A stretch of 64,000 nucleotides of DNA from Liriodendron chinense (taxonomy: Eukaryota; Streptophyta; Magnoliopsida; Magnoliales; Magnoliaceae): NCBI GenBank assembly GCA_003013855.2, contig ML058449.1, positions 496,001 to 560,000 of the forward strand, read 5' to 3'. A program made the translations under genes and the position numbers. The stretch's first letter is position 1. The number at the start of each line of letters is the position of its first letter. The notes beneath the pieces are model-generated. The model did no database searches. It was not told the origin of the DNA and saw only the letters and a list, made by a program, of their open reading frames with translations. Shown here in pieces: positions 22,761 through 34,741 of this stretch.

Positions 22761-24444
22761 TGTAGCGAATCAAACGAGCGAACCATCATGACAATCACAC
22801 AAGCAACAATTAAACACACACAGGAAGGTAATCCGAATTTAACGTGGAAAAACCTCTTCACGGGGAAAAAACCATGGCATAAAATGACACCAATCCACCA
22901 TGATATCAGAAGTTACAAGAGATAGAAGAAACAAAACCCGGATCATAAGCCCACAAGAGAAATCCCAAACTACCTAAAGCTTATTCTCACATGAGACGGA
23001 CAAGCACCGTCTTTTTCCTCATCCTAGAGAACCCCAAGCTTTCCCCAAGCCTTTTCTCTTGCCCTAGAACTCTGTCAATCTCCCCTAGGAAACCTGGCCC
23101 CAATGGCGGCAACCCTAATTCCACATTACATCTCCTTAAATAGGAGAAAATCGAGATTAGAAACTCTTTGCACAAAATCGCGCAAGAAACCAACTCCAAC
23201 AAGGAAATTTGTCGACCGGTCGACAATGCCTAGAAATTGTTCAGAAAAGTCCAGCGAACTTGTTGTCTGTTCTTTGAAATTCCGACCGGTTGGTCACCAT
23301 CCACGATCGATCGATGGCCTCCATTGCACATATTTGAGTCGACTCTAACAATCTTCACTACGACTCCAATCTTCATGTAACGCCTTGCCACACACAATCT
23401 TCAATCTCTACTTCGTCATCATTATAGTTATACCACTTCTCATGTCTCATCGACTTCGTCATTGCACCTTCACCACCCGCTAGCTCATGTGGCCCTTGCA
23501 CGCACGCCACACACGAGCAACCGTGGATTCCGCAGCCGATCCCGTAGCTCCACCATAAATAATATTCCCAATTAAACCCGATCGCAGTCGATGAACTTGA
23601 TTGAGATATTGGCGTACCGATCCACCTTCTTCCACTCCACTTCTTTTATAGATGTCAATCACTTTCTATGTTTTTTTTTTCTTCATGAAATCATTCTCTA
23701 TGTCGAATCTCATACTAGAAGACATCATTGATGCCTCACCTCAGACTCTTTTTGCTTCCTTTTCAACTTTAGTTCTGATACCACTTGTTAGGGTTAGGAG
23801 CTCCGCAGTGGAAGCAATCAAAGTAACAAGGAACAAACTACAATGGCAATCACGTATAAAGCAAATCTACACACATAAGAGGGCAATCAAATTTAACATG
23901 GAAAAACCTCCTCACGGGTAAAAAACCGCAGCACAAAGTGACACCAATCCACTATGATATCAGAAGTTACAAGAGATAAAAGAAATAAAACCCCGATCAC
24001 AAGCCCACAAGGGAAATCCCAAGCTACCCAAAGCTTATTTTCACATGAGATGGACAAGCACCGTCTTTTTCCTCATCCTAGAGAATCCCAAGCTTTCCCC
24101 AAGCTCTTTCTCTTACCCTAGAACTCTCTCAATTTAGTTTAGGAAACCTGACCCCAATGGCGGCAACTCTAATCCTGCATTACATTTCCTTAAATAGGAG
24201 AAAACAGATATTAGAAACTCTTTGTGCAAAACTGCATAAGAAACCAACTCCAACAAGAAACTTGTCGACCGATCGGAGCACACCGTCGACCAGTCGAGGA
24301 CCCTTGCCGACCGGTCGACAATGCCCAGAAATGTTCAGAAAAGTCCAGCGAACTTTCTATTTGTTTTCCGAAATTCTGATCGGTCGGTCGCCATCCATGA
24401 CCGGTCGATGGCCTCCATTGTAAAGATTTGAGTCGACTCTAACA
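22761..24444 (-). mobile_element. Non-autonomous copia-type LTR element (Tork-like remnant)
   Basis: Two direct LTRs, about 22761-23350 and 23786-24444, end in CTCGACTCTAACA-type sequence; the right one starts TGTTAGGGTTAGGAG. CTGATACCACT at 23776-23785 is the complement of a tRNA-Met primer-binding site. The 435-bp interior reads, on the minus strand, a short gag-like piece (DIYKRSGVEEGGSVRQYLNQ) and then YGGATGSAAESTVARVW, which matches the end of the pre-integrase region in 34164-38797. Nothing of integrase or RT remains. Both LTRs carry GACCGGTC words. CAAAT borders both sides if one CA was lost at the right end. Confidence 0.7.
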
Positions 24445-25508
24445 AATTATGAGTTTTGATTTGGTCAGTGGATATTGCCTATCATTTGCTAGAATGCATG
24501 TAAAATCATATATAGAAATGTGTTTTGAGTTAGACGGAGACAAAGACTCTGGGAGATTCCAAAGCTAAAGATATAAATAAGAAAGGAATGATCGCCCAAT
24601 AACCCTGTCTGATTGGGTTTTAGAAATGTTAATCATGTTTCTATCACATTACCCCCATAGTAAGATGCTGACTGGTTACGTACCACACCAGGACTCATAC
24701 CCAGTTATTCTGTATGCACTAAAAGATGGCGGGAAAATAGGTTGCATCATAACATCTGATCATCTGTCTATTTAGAATGTTTAGTTGGTAATCAATCATA
24801 TGATGTGATGTTTAAGCATGCAATTTAGCTGTATTTTAAAGATTAAAATATGTTGTGGATTTAAATTTTTTTTGGAATCCAGTGAATTTTGAATCTTGTA
24901 GAATCCAAAGTATCTTAGAAATTAACTAAAGAGGTGTGAAGGTGTAAAGAGATAGTTGGGGACATTTTGGAAGAATCAAAATCCAAATCCATGCTGCCAA
25001 ACGCTTTTACAAAATTGCATAGGTACCCTAGGCATTTGGAGGAAACAGCTTAACGTGCATGAAATCCACCCCGTTGATCAGGCATATCATCCGTTGTTTT
25101 GCCTTGATTCCAAAAAAATCAGGCTGAGTGGGCCACGCCATAAAATTATACCTAAAAACATCTAAATTCACTTGGTATGGCCCACCTGAGTTTTGGAATA
25201 CTGTCTTTTTTGTGGATTCTTTCATCCTAATGATGCACATCAGATGAATGGGTTGGATTGCTTATAAACACCACACGTGGCCTAAAACAACTAATGGTCG
25301 GCGTCCTATGGAAACTCTTTTCCCAGTTATTATTTACCTGAACTCTGGACGGTCAGGATTTTAAGGTTCTAAGGTGAACATGAGGCAGCGTACCTGATGG
25401 ACGGGGTGGATCTTATGAAAGTTCCACCCAACATTGCTTTCGGTGCGCGAGTCACCTAGTACGAGTTACGCTAGCGCTCACATGATATGTGGAATGCTGT
25501 TGTGATCC
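24445..25508. other. Intergenic repeat debris
   Basis: No gene recognised. About 24960-25440 contains degenerate GGGCCAC / TGATGCACATCA / GGACGG-type words of the DNA-transposon class that is common in this window, without clear ends. Confidence 0.45.
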
Positions 25509-26046
25509 GGACGCGGGTTGGCTGGTGACCAGAACATCAGCCAGCAAACTGCTGTCATGGCTCTGTGGGTCCCACAATGATGTATGGGTTTTATCTACGC
25601 CGTCCATCCATTTTTTCAGTACATGTAAAGGGATCAGAATAAAAATGAGAGAGATACAAGGATCAAGTGGACCACACCATAGGAAACAGTGGGGATTAAA
25701 CATTTACCGTAGGAAAATTTTTGGAGGCTACAAGGGTTTTGGATCAAGCTTATATATGTGTTTTCCATTCATCCAGATCTTTCTGATCTTATGAATAGTT
25801 TGGATGACGAATAAACATCACTGTGGGCCCTAGGAAGGTTTCAACGTTGGACATCATTCTCCTCATTGTTTCCTGTGGTGTGGTCCACTTGAGATCTTTA
25901 TCTTCCTCATTGTTGTTTTCATATCTTAAAATGGGCTGGAAAAATGGATGGACGGCGTGGATAAAACCAATACATCATGGTGGGACCCACAGAGCTATGT
26001 CATCAGCTTGCAGGTTGATGTTCGGGTCACCAGCCAACCCGCGTCC
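25509..26046. mobile_element. MULE-type non-autonomous element with 9-bp TSD
   Basis: Inverted ends begin GGACGCGGGTTGGCTGGTGA at each side, and similarity between the arms continues for well over 100 bp (TCTGTGGGTCCCAC..ATGATGTAT on both). The 9-bp TSD TTGTGATCC lies at 25500-25508 and 26047-26055. These features fit a Mutator-like element with long terminal inverted repeats. No transposase is encoded. Many other repeats in the window share its GTGGGCCCACCATGATGTA core. Confidence 0.85.
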
Positions 26047-26055
26047 TTGTGATCC

Positions 26056-26363
26056 CTACCAGTAGAGATTGAAAAGGTGAGCTGCGAGTCTGCGACACGT
26101 GTCAATGTGTCACACTTGTGAGATCGGAGCCGATCATAAATAGGGACAGACAGTGAACATTCTTCTTCCTGTAAATCAGGTTCGTTCATTTATCAGGTGG
26201 GCCACAGCATCATGAAAAAAAGGGATGACCAGAAAGAAAATCACCATTAATGGCCTGTATTCAATCGTAAACGGTAAGGAGACCAGCATGGATTTTGGGA
26301 CGGGGCTGGTGCATATAGAGCCCACCAAATACATGGCTTGGATTTGCACACGTGTCATGTTGG

Positions 26364-26397
<34 letters not shown>

Positions 26398-27640
26398 GTG
26401 TTGGTTCCCCAACAAAAAAGCCAAAACTGACACGTCGGTTTGGTATTTTCTAATGGAATTTGAGAACACCAGCTTCTTACACTTTTATTCATACATCCAA
26501 TAAGAGATTCATACGTCTTTCCATCTGCACCGTTGGAGCAAGTAGTAGTCCCTACTTCTACTAAAAAAACAAAAACAAATGTAGGGCCCATGGAAAATGG
26601 ATGAGAGGTCATAGACAAAAGATTACATCGGATCCAACTGTTTGCTAACCGCAACAATAACTTGAAACAAATGCCAGGCGAATGCACCAGGCATCTGTCC
26701 AAATCCAACCAGGCTGGACTATACATTATAGTCCAACCAGATGTCTGCAACATCCAACCCTTCCGATAGGTTGATGAGGATTACCTTATGTAAAAATCAT
26801 CCATATCCACTCATCAAGCATACCTGCAAATGAGCTCCCCAAGCCACGTGCACGGCTGCATGTGCGATGCGGTTTGAAAAAATTCCTTCCACTGGATGGT
26901 GTTTCCGTTAGTAGTTTGTGCAATTAATTCTTGTGAGATAATAACGGCATGGTGTATATGATTTATTTGACCTATTTCTGTTGTGTAATACCTTCCCAAG
27001 AGGTTGGAATAATGTGATTAAAATGACTAAGTCGCCATTAGCTGATTTGGCAAAGTAATAGCTCATTGTTGGCTAGAGCCGTAAACTTGCCTGGTTAAGC
27101 CAAAGAATCACGATGATCCTTCGGCCTAAATGACTCTTATGATTGGCTTATGAACTTGGAGATCAGAATAAGGGTCTCGGTTACGAGAGAAGAAGGGGTT
27201 AGGCTCCTTCTCTTGCCTGTCTTCACACAGTCTCTACTTTAAGGGACATACAATTTTCAGGAAAATCATGGATATGCAAGAGAGGTTAGTCATATAGCCA
27301 TCCTACACATAACCCTACGAGAGGGCCGGGCAAGCGAATAATAATAAAAAAAAAAACTGCAAGAAATATAGACAATCCTAGCCTTGCTTTGCAGGGATGA
27401 TACCTCGGGTAGGCAAATAGAAAAAGGTAAATGACAGTACATGTAAAAAAAAAGACCGGGGCGGGGAGGGGGGGGGGGGTACGGAGGATATGTGCGAAAT
27501 GAACTGCTTTATGAGCTTTGATTGAAATGTGAGGAAAAAAAAAGGGGAGTCAAATACCCTTTTATGAGTTCGAAAAAGGATAGTCAGATGCCCCTAATCC
27601 CTACCCTATTTGTGAAATGATTGACCCACCTTTGTGAGTT
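26056..27640. other. Intergenic region with (GA)n tract
   Basis: A (GA)n tract lies at 26367-26395. A G-rich stretch lies at about 27460-27480. I see no open frame with recognisable similarity and no element with clear ends. Similarity to the DNA-transposon debris is visible near 26190-26300. Confidence 0.4.
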
Positions 27641-27949
27641 GACTTTCTGAATTTGGCCGAGGCAGAACTCTGGGGAGAGAATATGATTGCTGCAGGTATC
27701 CCAGGGGGTAGGACCTCCTCGTTGTGTGGAGAGCAAAAAAATCAAAAGATTATAGACGACTGTCGCTATTATTTCTGCCTCTCTCCTGAACAGGGGAAGG
27801 GTGTTGCTTACATAGAGGTTGGAAAGAAATTTAGAACCATTAGTACTTCCTTTAATCCAATGTGGGGTTGGAAACAGCCAAATACTTCAGTGGCCGAAGA
27901 CACCAATGCATTAGACTTGGAATGCTTAGATTTCTGCAGAAGGATTTAA
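27641..27949 (+). CDS. Unassigned coding island (exon-like)
   Basis: An open stretch of about 100 codons with protein-like composition. It begins near VDFLNLAEAELWGENMIAAG and passes through CRYYFCLSPEQGKGVAYIEV and FNPMWGWKQPNTSVAED to a stop at 27947-27949. There is no ATG at its start, so it may begin at a splice acceptor (AG just before 27640) or be a gene fragment. I do not recognise the family. The low density of repeats and the balanced residue use separate it from the surrounding low-complexity frames. It may belong with the exon-like pieces at 32873-32942 and 39314-39660 on the same strand, but nothing seen proves this. Confidence 0.35.
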   Translation, partial: DFLNLAEAELWGENMIAAGIPGGRTSSLCGEQKNQKIIDDCRYYFCLSPEQGKGVAYIEVGKKFRTISTSFNPMWGWKQPNTSVAEDTNALDLECLDFCRRI

Positions 27950-27973
27950 ACCTTTTCTTTCACACTTCCACGT

Positions 27974-28087
27974 AATGTTTATTTTTCTTCGTACAAAGGT
28001 TGGCATAATGTTTATTTTTCTTCGTACAAAGGTTGGCATAATGTTTATTTTTCTTCGTACAAAGGTTGGCATAATGTTTATTTTTCC
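27974..28087 (+). repeat. 33-bp minisatellite, 3.4 copies
   Basis: The unit starts AATGTTTATTTTTCTTCG and ends GGTTGGCAT. Units lie at 27974-28006, 28007-28039 and 28040-28072, plus a partial copy to 28087. The copies are identical or nearly so, so the expansion is recent. It lies 24 bp after the stop of the coding island. Confidence 0.95.
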
Positions 28088-28320
28088 ACAAACACATACA
28101 GAGGGATTGAGTCAACAAGAAGTGTCACCAACTGTTTTAAGGAATACATTACTGAAGAAATTAACAAGAAAGTAGAGAAGGTTCCAGAATGTAAATGATT
28201 TTAGGAGGCTTCCGTTAGGATATGGGTTCTAGTTGTACACTTCAATAGACCGGAAGAAGAATAGGACATAGGTGGATGAAGACTGTCCCATTGCATTTCA
28301 TATAGTTTGTGCCAGCATTG

Positions 28321-28660
28321 CCATTTTTGTGGACACACAGTGAAATCCTCACCTGCACACCTTTGCACGTGTCATGGGCACAAAATCCGAACGGTCCACA
28401 TGACGTGGCGCCCCATGAAAACTCCAAGGCCCAACTTTCAGCCTGATTCAAAACTCTGGTGGCCGTGGAAAATGGAAACAGTTTCCTCCCTTGATTTGCC
28501 TCTCTCTTTCCTATGGCTCACCAGAGTTTTGGATCAGGCTGAAAGTTGGGCCCTGGAAATTTCATGGGGTGCCGCATCGCATAAACAGTTAGGATTTTGT
28601 GCCCATGACACTGTGCAAAGGTGCACACATGAGCATGACTCTGTACACACACACATTGCA
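28321..28660. repeat. Fold-back (long inverted repeat) element
   Basis: The left arm (about 28321-28462) and right arm (about 28513-28660) are inverted copies: TTTGCACGTGTCATGGGCAC, GGCCCAACTTTCAGCCTGAT and CAAAACTCTGGTG all reappear reverse-complemented on the right. The central spacer is about 50 bp. It could form a long hairpin RNA if transcribed and is probably a fold-back DNA element. I could not fix a TSD. Confidence 0.7.
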
Positions 28661-30319
28661 TCAATTATATTGTGTGACCATGAGGTCCTAGATACACGAT
28701 CCCTTTGTTGCCTTTTTGGTATGCATTTACCTTATTGAGATTGCTTCTCAGCTGTCCTCATTTTTGTTTGACTGGTTTTGCTAGTGTTTTGTTCTGTAAC
28801 TAAGGTGGTGTTAGATTCTAAAATGAATTGAATTCCAACGGTTCAATGCCATAAAGTGGACATATCCGAAGGGGAGCTACTTCCACTACATTCAGAATGA
28901 GGCTTAGCCTCTAATTGCGGTTTTGATTGTCTGCAAGAAAAAATTGAAACACACCAAATAGCAAGTAGGACTTGATCATCCATGAACGAAAATGATTCCA
29001 CCTCTATATTGGTCTTATTTTTGTTGTTTAATTGAATAATCATTGTTCATTATGCAAATCTATGTTACTCTAATATGGGTACATGTGTCAAATAGGGGAA
29101 GGATTGAGCATGGCAATCCTCCAAATTATGAAATCTCAGGATGGTGTTGGATGTAGGTAAAAGGATATAATACATTAAGGGCATAATTCTATTAAGTTAA
29201 CAATAGGTTAATAGAATTATGAAGTGAAATATCCCAATAAGGTTAAAAATAGTGGTAAAAAGAATGATATGGTTAAAACAAAAGACGACTGGGATTGCGG
29301 CCTACTGGCAAAAGGATTCTATAAATTCCTTAGGCGAAGGGTTCGCCAATGCCATGACTCATCCTTATCTTGTACCTGTACCCAAGTAATTAATATTCTA
29401 GAAAAATCAGGTATCAAAGATCCAAGCACATTCTAAGTTAAAAGATATACTAGTTTGTATAAAATGTCTTGTTACATGTTGATAATTTGTTATCTCTCAG
29501 AGATCAATAAAAGTTAATGTTACCTATCTTTTATGACTTGAGTATTATTTTGATTTATAGATAAAAAGTCTACCTGTTCAGAAAGAAAGAAGAGGGGTTC
29601 GATTGATTGGGAGAGTTGGGCCTCAAGAATGTTAGTTGGCCTAGTATGCATCTCATAATTTCTGCTACTGTTTTTCCTTTCTTAATATCTTTCTAACACA
29701 GGGAAAAGTTACAAAAATTATGTTGAATTAACATTTATTATTGAGGAATTGATATCAACGAGGGATGACATGAGCTCGCACAATCTTATGCTCTTTAACA
29801 ATTACCCATTTATAAAATATTAAAACCACCACTCATAGTTAGGTGCAAATGCTTCATTCTTGCTTCCTAATGTTTAGAAACTTGGACTCAAATGAGAATC
29901 AGTCTTTCATTTCCGAGTTTGAATCAGCTGAAGATAGTTAATTGTTGAGCTAGTCGATGTTCCTTCTTCTTTTTCATTTACTGGAGTTGTTGGAGTCAGC
30001 CAAACTGAGTTGGCTTATTTCTTTTCCTTTTTAGTCTTTTGGAGTGAAATTTCTTTTGGCTAGTCGGTTGGTCAGTAGCTTCGTGAAGATTTTATTGGAT
30101 GGAAGCTGCCCCATTTATTTTTTCCTGATCAGTGAGTTCCTGAGCATGCATTTTTCCACCAACCAAATAATGATCTCTCTCAATGTTTTGGACATCACAG
30201 ACAATCACGATTGAACAGACTTCCTTGCCTTTTACCTTCTTTGCTTCATGTGATGGTTTTCAAAACTGGAGTTGAATTTCCAACCGACTAATATATTCAA
30301 GTTCTATAAATTAGTGCAT
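28661..30319. other. Intergenic, no feature recognised
   Basis: AT-rich sequence with many small unrelated open frames. I see no domain, no RNA gene and no element with clear ends. Confidence 0.4.
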
Positions 30320-30324
30320 AGAAA

Positions 30325-32814
30325 TGACGCAGGAAGGACGTGGTAGGTCGATCACCGTCTCCCTAACCGAGAGTTTCTCGAATCCACGAGAAGAAAGAAG
30401 ATGAAAAAAAAAGGAAATTAATTCCGAATAATGTTTTTGATAATTGAATGAATAATAAAATGAACATAATTAACTTGCTTTAAATAATAAACTAAACCCT
30501 AAATTCGTACTTAATACTAACTTGCAAAGGAAGAAAAGAATCTAATACAATTAGAAAAGAAACTGAAAAATCTGCGCAAACTGTATAACGCTAGCACCGT
30601 CTTACTTCCGCTAATACGAACAATCCACACATCTGATTGCCATGAAACTTTGTGGTTTTTTTCTGACATCGACGTACTCTTCAAGATGGTCGGCTCAGAT
30701 TATCCATATCAGTAGTAGTGGGCCACCTGCACCATCTCCAGATTTAGTATCCATATCAGTAGTAGTGGGCCACCTGCACCATCTCCAGATTTAGTATCCA
30801 TATCAGTAGTAGTGGGCCACCTGCATCATCTCCAGATTTAGTATCCATATCAGTAGTAGTGGGCCACCTGCACCATCTCCAGATTTAGTGGGCAGAATTC
30901 GAAACTTTCTGGACAGTCTGTACCATTTTGGACGCCACGATCAATCTGTAACTCGGATCGACGTGAAACTTGTTGGTTTTTCTCGGCATCGAGCAGCTCT
31001 ACGAAATGGACAAAACAGATCATCATAAATGATCACTATGGGCCCCACAAGTTGGGCCGAAATCCAAAAATGGGAATAACAATTTCCTGTTTTGGTTGAA
31101 ACTCCAAAATCGAAATTCCTTAGTTTTCTCTTGTTTTTCTTCCTGTCCATCTCCTGTAGGAAGGTGCGTGATTCACGCCCTCGATCATAGGGTTCTTCTC
31201 CTACATCATTCTTCCCCACTTGAAAAAAACTCGTTCTAGAGTTTCGCTTTAGGTTAGGGCTATGATTTGCTCTTAACTTCGGAAGTTGATGCTTGCTAGC
31301 CTTATCCTGGACTGCAGTAACAAATTTTCCCGACTTCTTCTCTACGCCAATATGAATAATTGCAATCTTCTCTGACACATCGAAAGTTGGCATTTTCTGA
31401 TAAAGGACAATTTCTTTCACAATGAACAATTCATCAGGAAGTTCGGCAACTACGATCGCCTTGATTTCCTGCATTGCTGGCGTGACACTTTCTGGGATGC
31501 TCATGGATTCAGTCAAGACTGACTCTATAATTTCTAGAATAACTTTAGACTCTCCTTCCCTATCCTTTAAGACTGAGGTATTGATTTCCTCCACCTCTTC
31601 AGAATTTTGAACATCTTTTGAGATTGTGGTAGGTTGTACTTCAACGACCTGATCCGAAGTTGCATTACATTGAAAATTTCTTTCAACATAATCCCCATGA
31701 TCGTTCCCACACGCAGGCCGTCGTACGATGATGTCTTTGACCTCTTTATCGCTGAATTTTGAATCGTCTGGGGAAGCCCTGCGATAGGCTACCTGGGGTG
31801 CTCTACGGAACATTGGGTTATTCCGTACAGTGAGCACAGGTGGTTGTTGATTGTTGCCTTGGGCTTAGGGCAGATTTAATGCCGCTACAATGCGGTCGAT
31901 GGTTGCCTGTATACCTTGCAGGATTAACCGATTCTCCCATTGTGCTGTTTCGAATGTTGCCTCGAAAGCTGTCGCCGTTAGATAGTTCCTTGGAGCATCG
32001 TCCTTACGATGAGGATCCGACCCTATATTAGAGGTCATCGTCCTGAGGAAGAAAGCTCTCTCTGATACCAATGACGCAGGGAGGACATGGTAGGTCGATC
32101 ATCGTCTCCCTAACCGATTGTTTCTCGAATCCACGAGAAGAAATAAAAAATAAAAAGAGAAAATTAATTCCGAATAATGTTTTTGATAATTGAATGAATA
32201 ATAAAATAAACATAATTAAGTTGCTTTAAATAATAAACTAAACCCTAAATTCGTACTTAACACTAACTTGCAAAGGAAGAAAAGAATCCTAATACAATTA
32301 GAAAAGAAACTGAAAAATCTGCTCAAACTATATAACGCCAGCACTGTCTTACTTCCGCTGATACGAACAATCCACACATCTGATTGCCACGAAACTTTGT
32401 GGTTTTTTCTGACATCGACATACTCTTCAAGATGGTCGGCTCAGATTATCCATATCAGTAGTAGTGGGCCACCTTCACCATCTCCAAATTTAGTGGGCGG
32501 AATTCGGAACTTTCTGGACAGTCTGTACCATTTTGGATGCCACAATCAATCCATAACTTGGATCGACGTGAAACTTGTTGAGATTTTCTCGGCGTCGAGC
32601 AACTCTACGAAATGGACGGAACGGATCATCATAAATGATCAATATGAGCCCCACAAGTTGGGCCAAAATCCAAAAACGGGAATAACAATTTCCTGTTTTG
32701 GTTGAAACTCTAAAATCAAAATTCCTTAGTTTCCTCTTGTTTTTCTTCCTGTCCATCTCATGTAGGAAGGTGCGTGATCTACGCCCTTGATCATAGGGTT
32801 CTTCCCCTACATCA
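30325..32814 (-). mobile_element. Short non-autonomous LTR retroelement with gag-type ORF
   Basis: LTRs at 30325-31208 (884 bp) and 32074-32814 (741 bp) both begin TGACGCAGG and end CCCTACATCA or CTCCTACATCA. The TSD is AGAAA at 30320-30324 and 32815-32819. CTCTGATACCA at 32062-32072 is the complement of a tRNA-Met primer-binding site, setting minus-strand orientation. The interior is only 865 bp. It encodes a short gag start (31865-32071, DDAPRNYLTATAFEATFE) and a 298-codon frame (30941-31837) resembling the linker between gag and pol of Ty3/gypsy elements. There is no protease, RT or integrase. The left LTR is longer because of a 47-bp tandem expansion (30702-30889). Confidence 0.8.
30702..30889 (-). 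repeat. 47-bp tandem repeat, 4 copies, in one LTR
   Basis: Each unit starts ATCCATATCAGTAGTAGTGG and ends TCCAGATTTAGT. Boundaries are 30702, 30749, 30796 and 30843, ending at 30889. The partner LTR (32074-32814) has one copy, and three extra units (141 bp) account for nearly all of the 143-bp LTR length difference. Confidence 0.95.
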
Positions 32815-32872
32815 AGAAACATATCTTGTACAAGAATGTACATGGAATCAATAATATTTTGTTTGCATACAG

Positions 32873-32942
32873 GGCCTTTGAATGACCATGGACCACTACG
32901 CATGAGGTTTGAGCTTCAAGAAATCCTTCTGAACAACTTGAG
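32873..32942 (+). CDS. Unassigned exon-like segment
   Basis: A 70-bp open stretch encoding PLNDHGPLRMRFELQEILLN and then NLR. It is bounded by an acceptor (TTTGCATACAG) and a donor (AG then GTGTGT). The composition is protein-like, with an amphipathic end. I do not recognise it. It lies 58 bp beyond the end of the LTR element at 30325-32814. Confidence 0.35.
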
Positions 32943-34158
32943 GTGTGTTTTTTTTCCCTTGACCTGCAGTACAGATCTTATCTTTTCATTGCTTTTATAA
33001 CTCAAAATTTCACCCGTTCATTTTTTACACTTATTATTGCAAAGGCCAATGAACCTTATGTTCAAAATTGATTTGTAACGAGTATTGGATGTGAATTAGT
33101 TGCTTCAACAAAATTAGGTATTTAGCAAACTTCATGGTCAAACACTCCTTGCCATAGAAATTAGGCCATTTGAGTTCTAACCTCTACTTAAATGGGTCAC
33201 ATTCTTCTTAAACTATTAGGTTGGATTGGATGCATGGAATGGCCTAGCCAAATCATCTTTATGTGTAAGTTCTAAGGAAAAAAAAAAAAAAAATCTTGCA
33301 TTGCAATGATAAAAAAAATAATCCCAATTTTAAAGTTATACAATTTCCTTATCTAATGGATGTTATCATGTTGAACCTCATTTCTCTCAGTAATAAAGTC
33401 TTTCTATAATCTAAATTCTTTTTCTCACAAGTTGACCCTAGTTTTTGTGGATATTTTCAAAATGGATAATTGTTTTGGGGTTATTTATCAAAATGAGGGG
33501 TGCATCTTTCAAACATGTAAAAAAAGTTCATTTTTTCAAGTCAAAAACTCTTTTCCCTCAATTTCCATTCTTTCGAAAGTTTCCTTGTATGATTGAAAAT
33601 GCAATTTTTATCAAAAGGTTGTAGAGGAATATTGGCTACAGAAGAGGGTCTTGGGTTTACCTCCCCAAGGGTTCAAGCCACAAGCATTGTATGGATGGTA
33701 TGAAACACTGTCCATACACCCACACACGTGCGGCGTGGGCAAAGAGTTGTAGGGCTGCTTGGGTGCCGTTGACGCCTTTTTTTGTCACTCTTTGCACTTC
33801 ACATGTACGCTATTGTTGGTGAGGAGGCTACTAGGTGTGACCAGGAGAAGGGGGTGCCTTGGTCAACGGTTGACCCTATGTTGACCGTCGCATGACATGG
33901 CACACCTAAGTGGCGGTTATGTGTACCATTTTTCGACATTGCGATTCGAAAGAGTTGAGAAGTTCATTAGGCGGGTGATGGTGGGGCATTCACAACTCTA
34001 TTTGGACTGACCAAAGTGAATAAATTATAACAATGCCCCTAGTTCAATTGAAGAGACACAGTATCTCCTACCAACAGGTAGATGCCTCTTCAGGGAACCT
34101 TTCAGCCCCCATCACCCATCTAAATTCTACATATACAGGTCTGGAGCCACTTTACACA
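32943..34158. other. Non-coding stretch, possible intron
   Basis: AT-rich, with poly-A and poly-T tracts. About 33640-34020 has GC-richer text with TGACC/GGTCAACGGTTGACC words but no gene-like frame. I see nothing I can name. Confidence 0.4.
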
Positions 34159-34741
34159 GAACTTGTTGGGGTAGCCTTCAAACTTGTGCACATGTTGGGT
34201 GCTCAGACTGGTCGGGCGACCGGTCCGGCTGTGTAACCCAGATGCACGTGGAGGCCTCCCCCCTGGACAGAATCTGTTTGGCCCTAGACCGGTCAGGCCG
34301 ACCGGTTTGGAGGGGGTTCCAACCGGTCGGCAATGAGGCAGCGATGGTGTGGATCTTCTCTGGACTGTTTTGTGTACTGGTCGACCGGTCGGCTGTGTGC
34401 GCGGGTTTCTTGCGCAGCTCGTAGTAGTGCACAAGATGTTTCTATTTCGGGTGTTTTACCTATTTAAGGGCTGGTAATCTGGATTTAGATGTATCCTAGG
34501 TGTTTAAGGTTTCCTAATCGTGTTAGGAAGAGGGGAAAGAGTTGTGTGAGAGAGAACTTTGGGTTTTCTCTGTTTATTCCTTACTTGTGGGCTGTCAATC
34601 TCTGTAATCTTCTGTTATTATAGTGGATCACTTTGTGCCGTGATTTTTTACCCGTTAAGGGGTTTTTCCATGTAAATTCAGAGTCTATTATGGTGAATGC
34701 TTGTGTGTGGCTTGATTGCATCTTGTTTACTCGTTTGATCT

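Noticed and set aside
30702..30889. Possible CRISPR-like array
   Set aside because: The repeats are directly adjacent with no spacers, lie in a plant LTR, and differ in number between the LTR pair: an ordinary tandem expansion.
30941..31837. 298-codon frame as a host gene
   Set aside because: It sits between two LTRs with a primer-binding site and TSD and runs into the left LTR, so it belongs to the retroelement.
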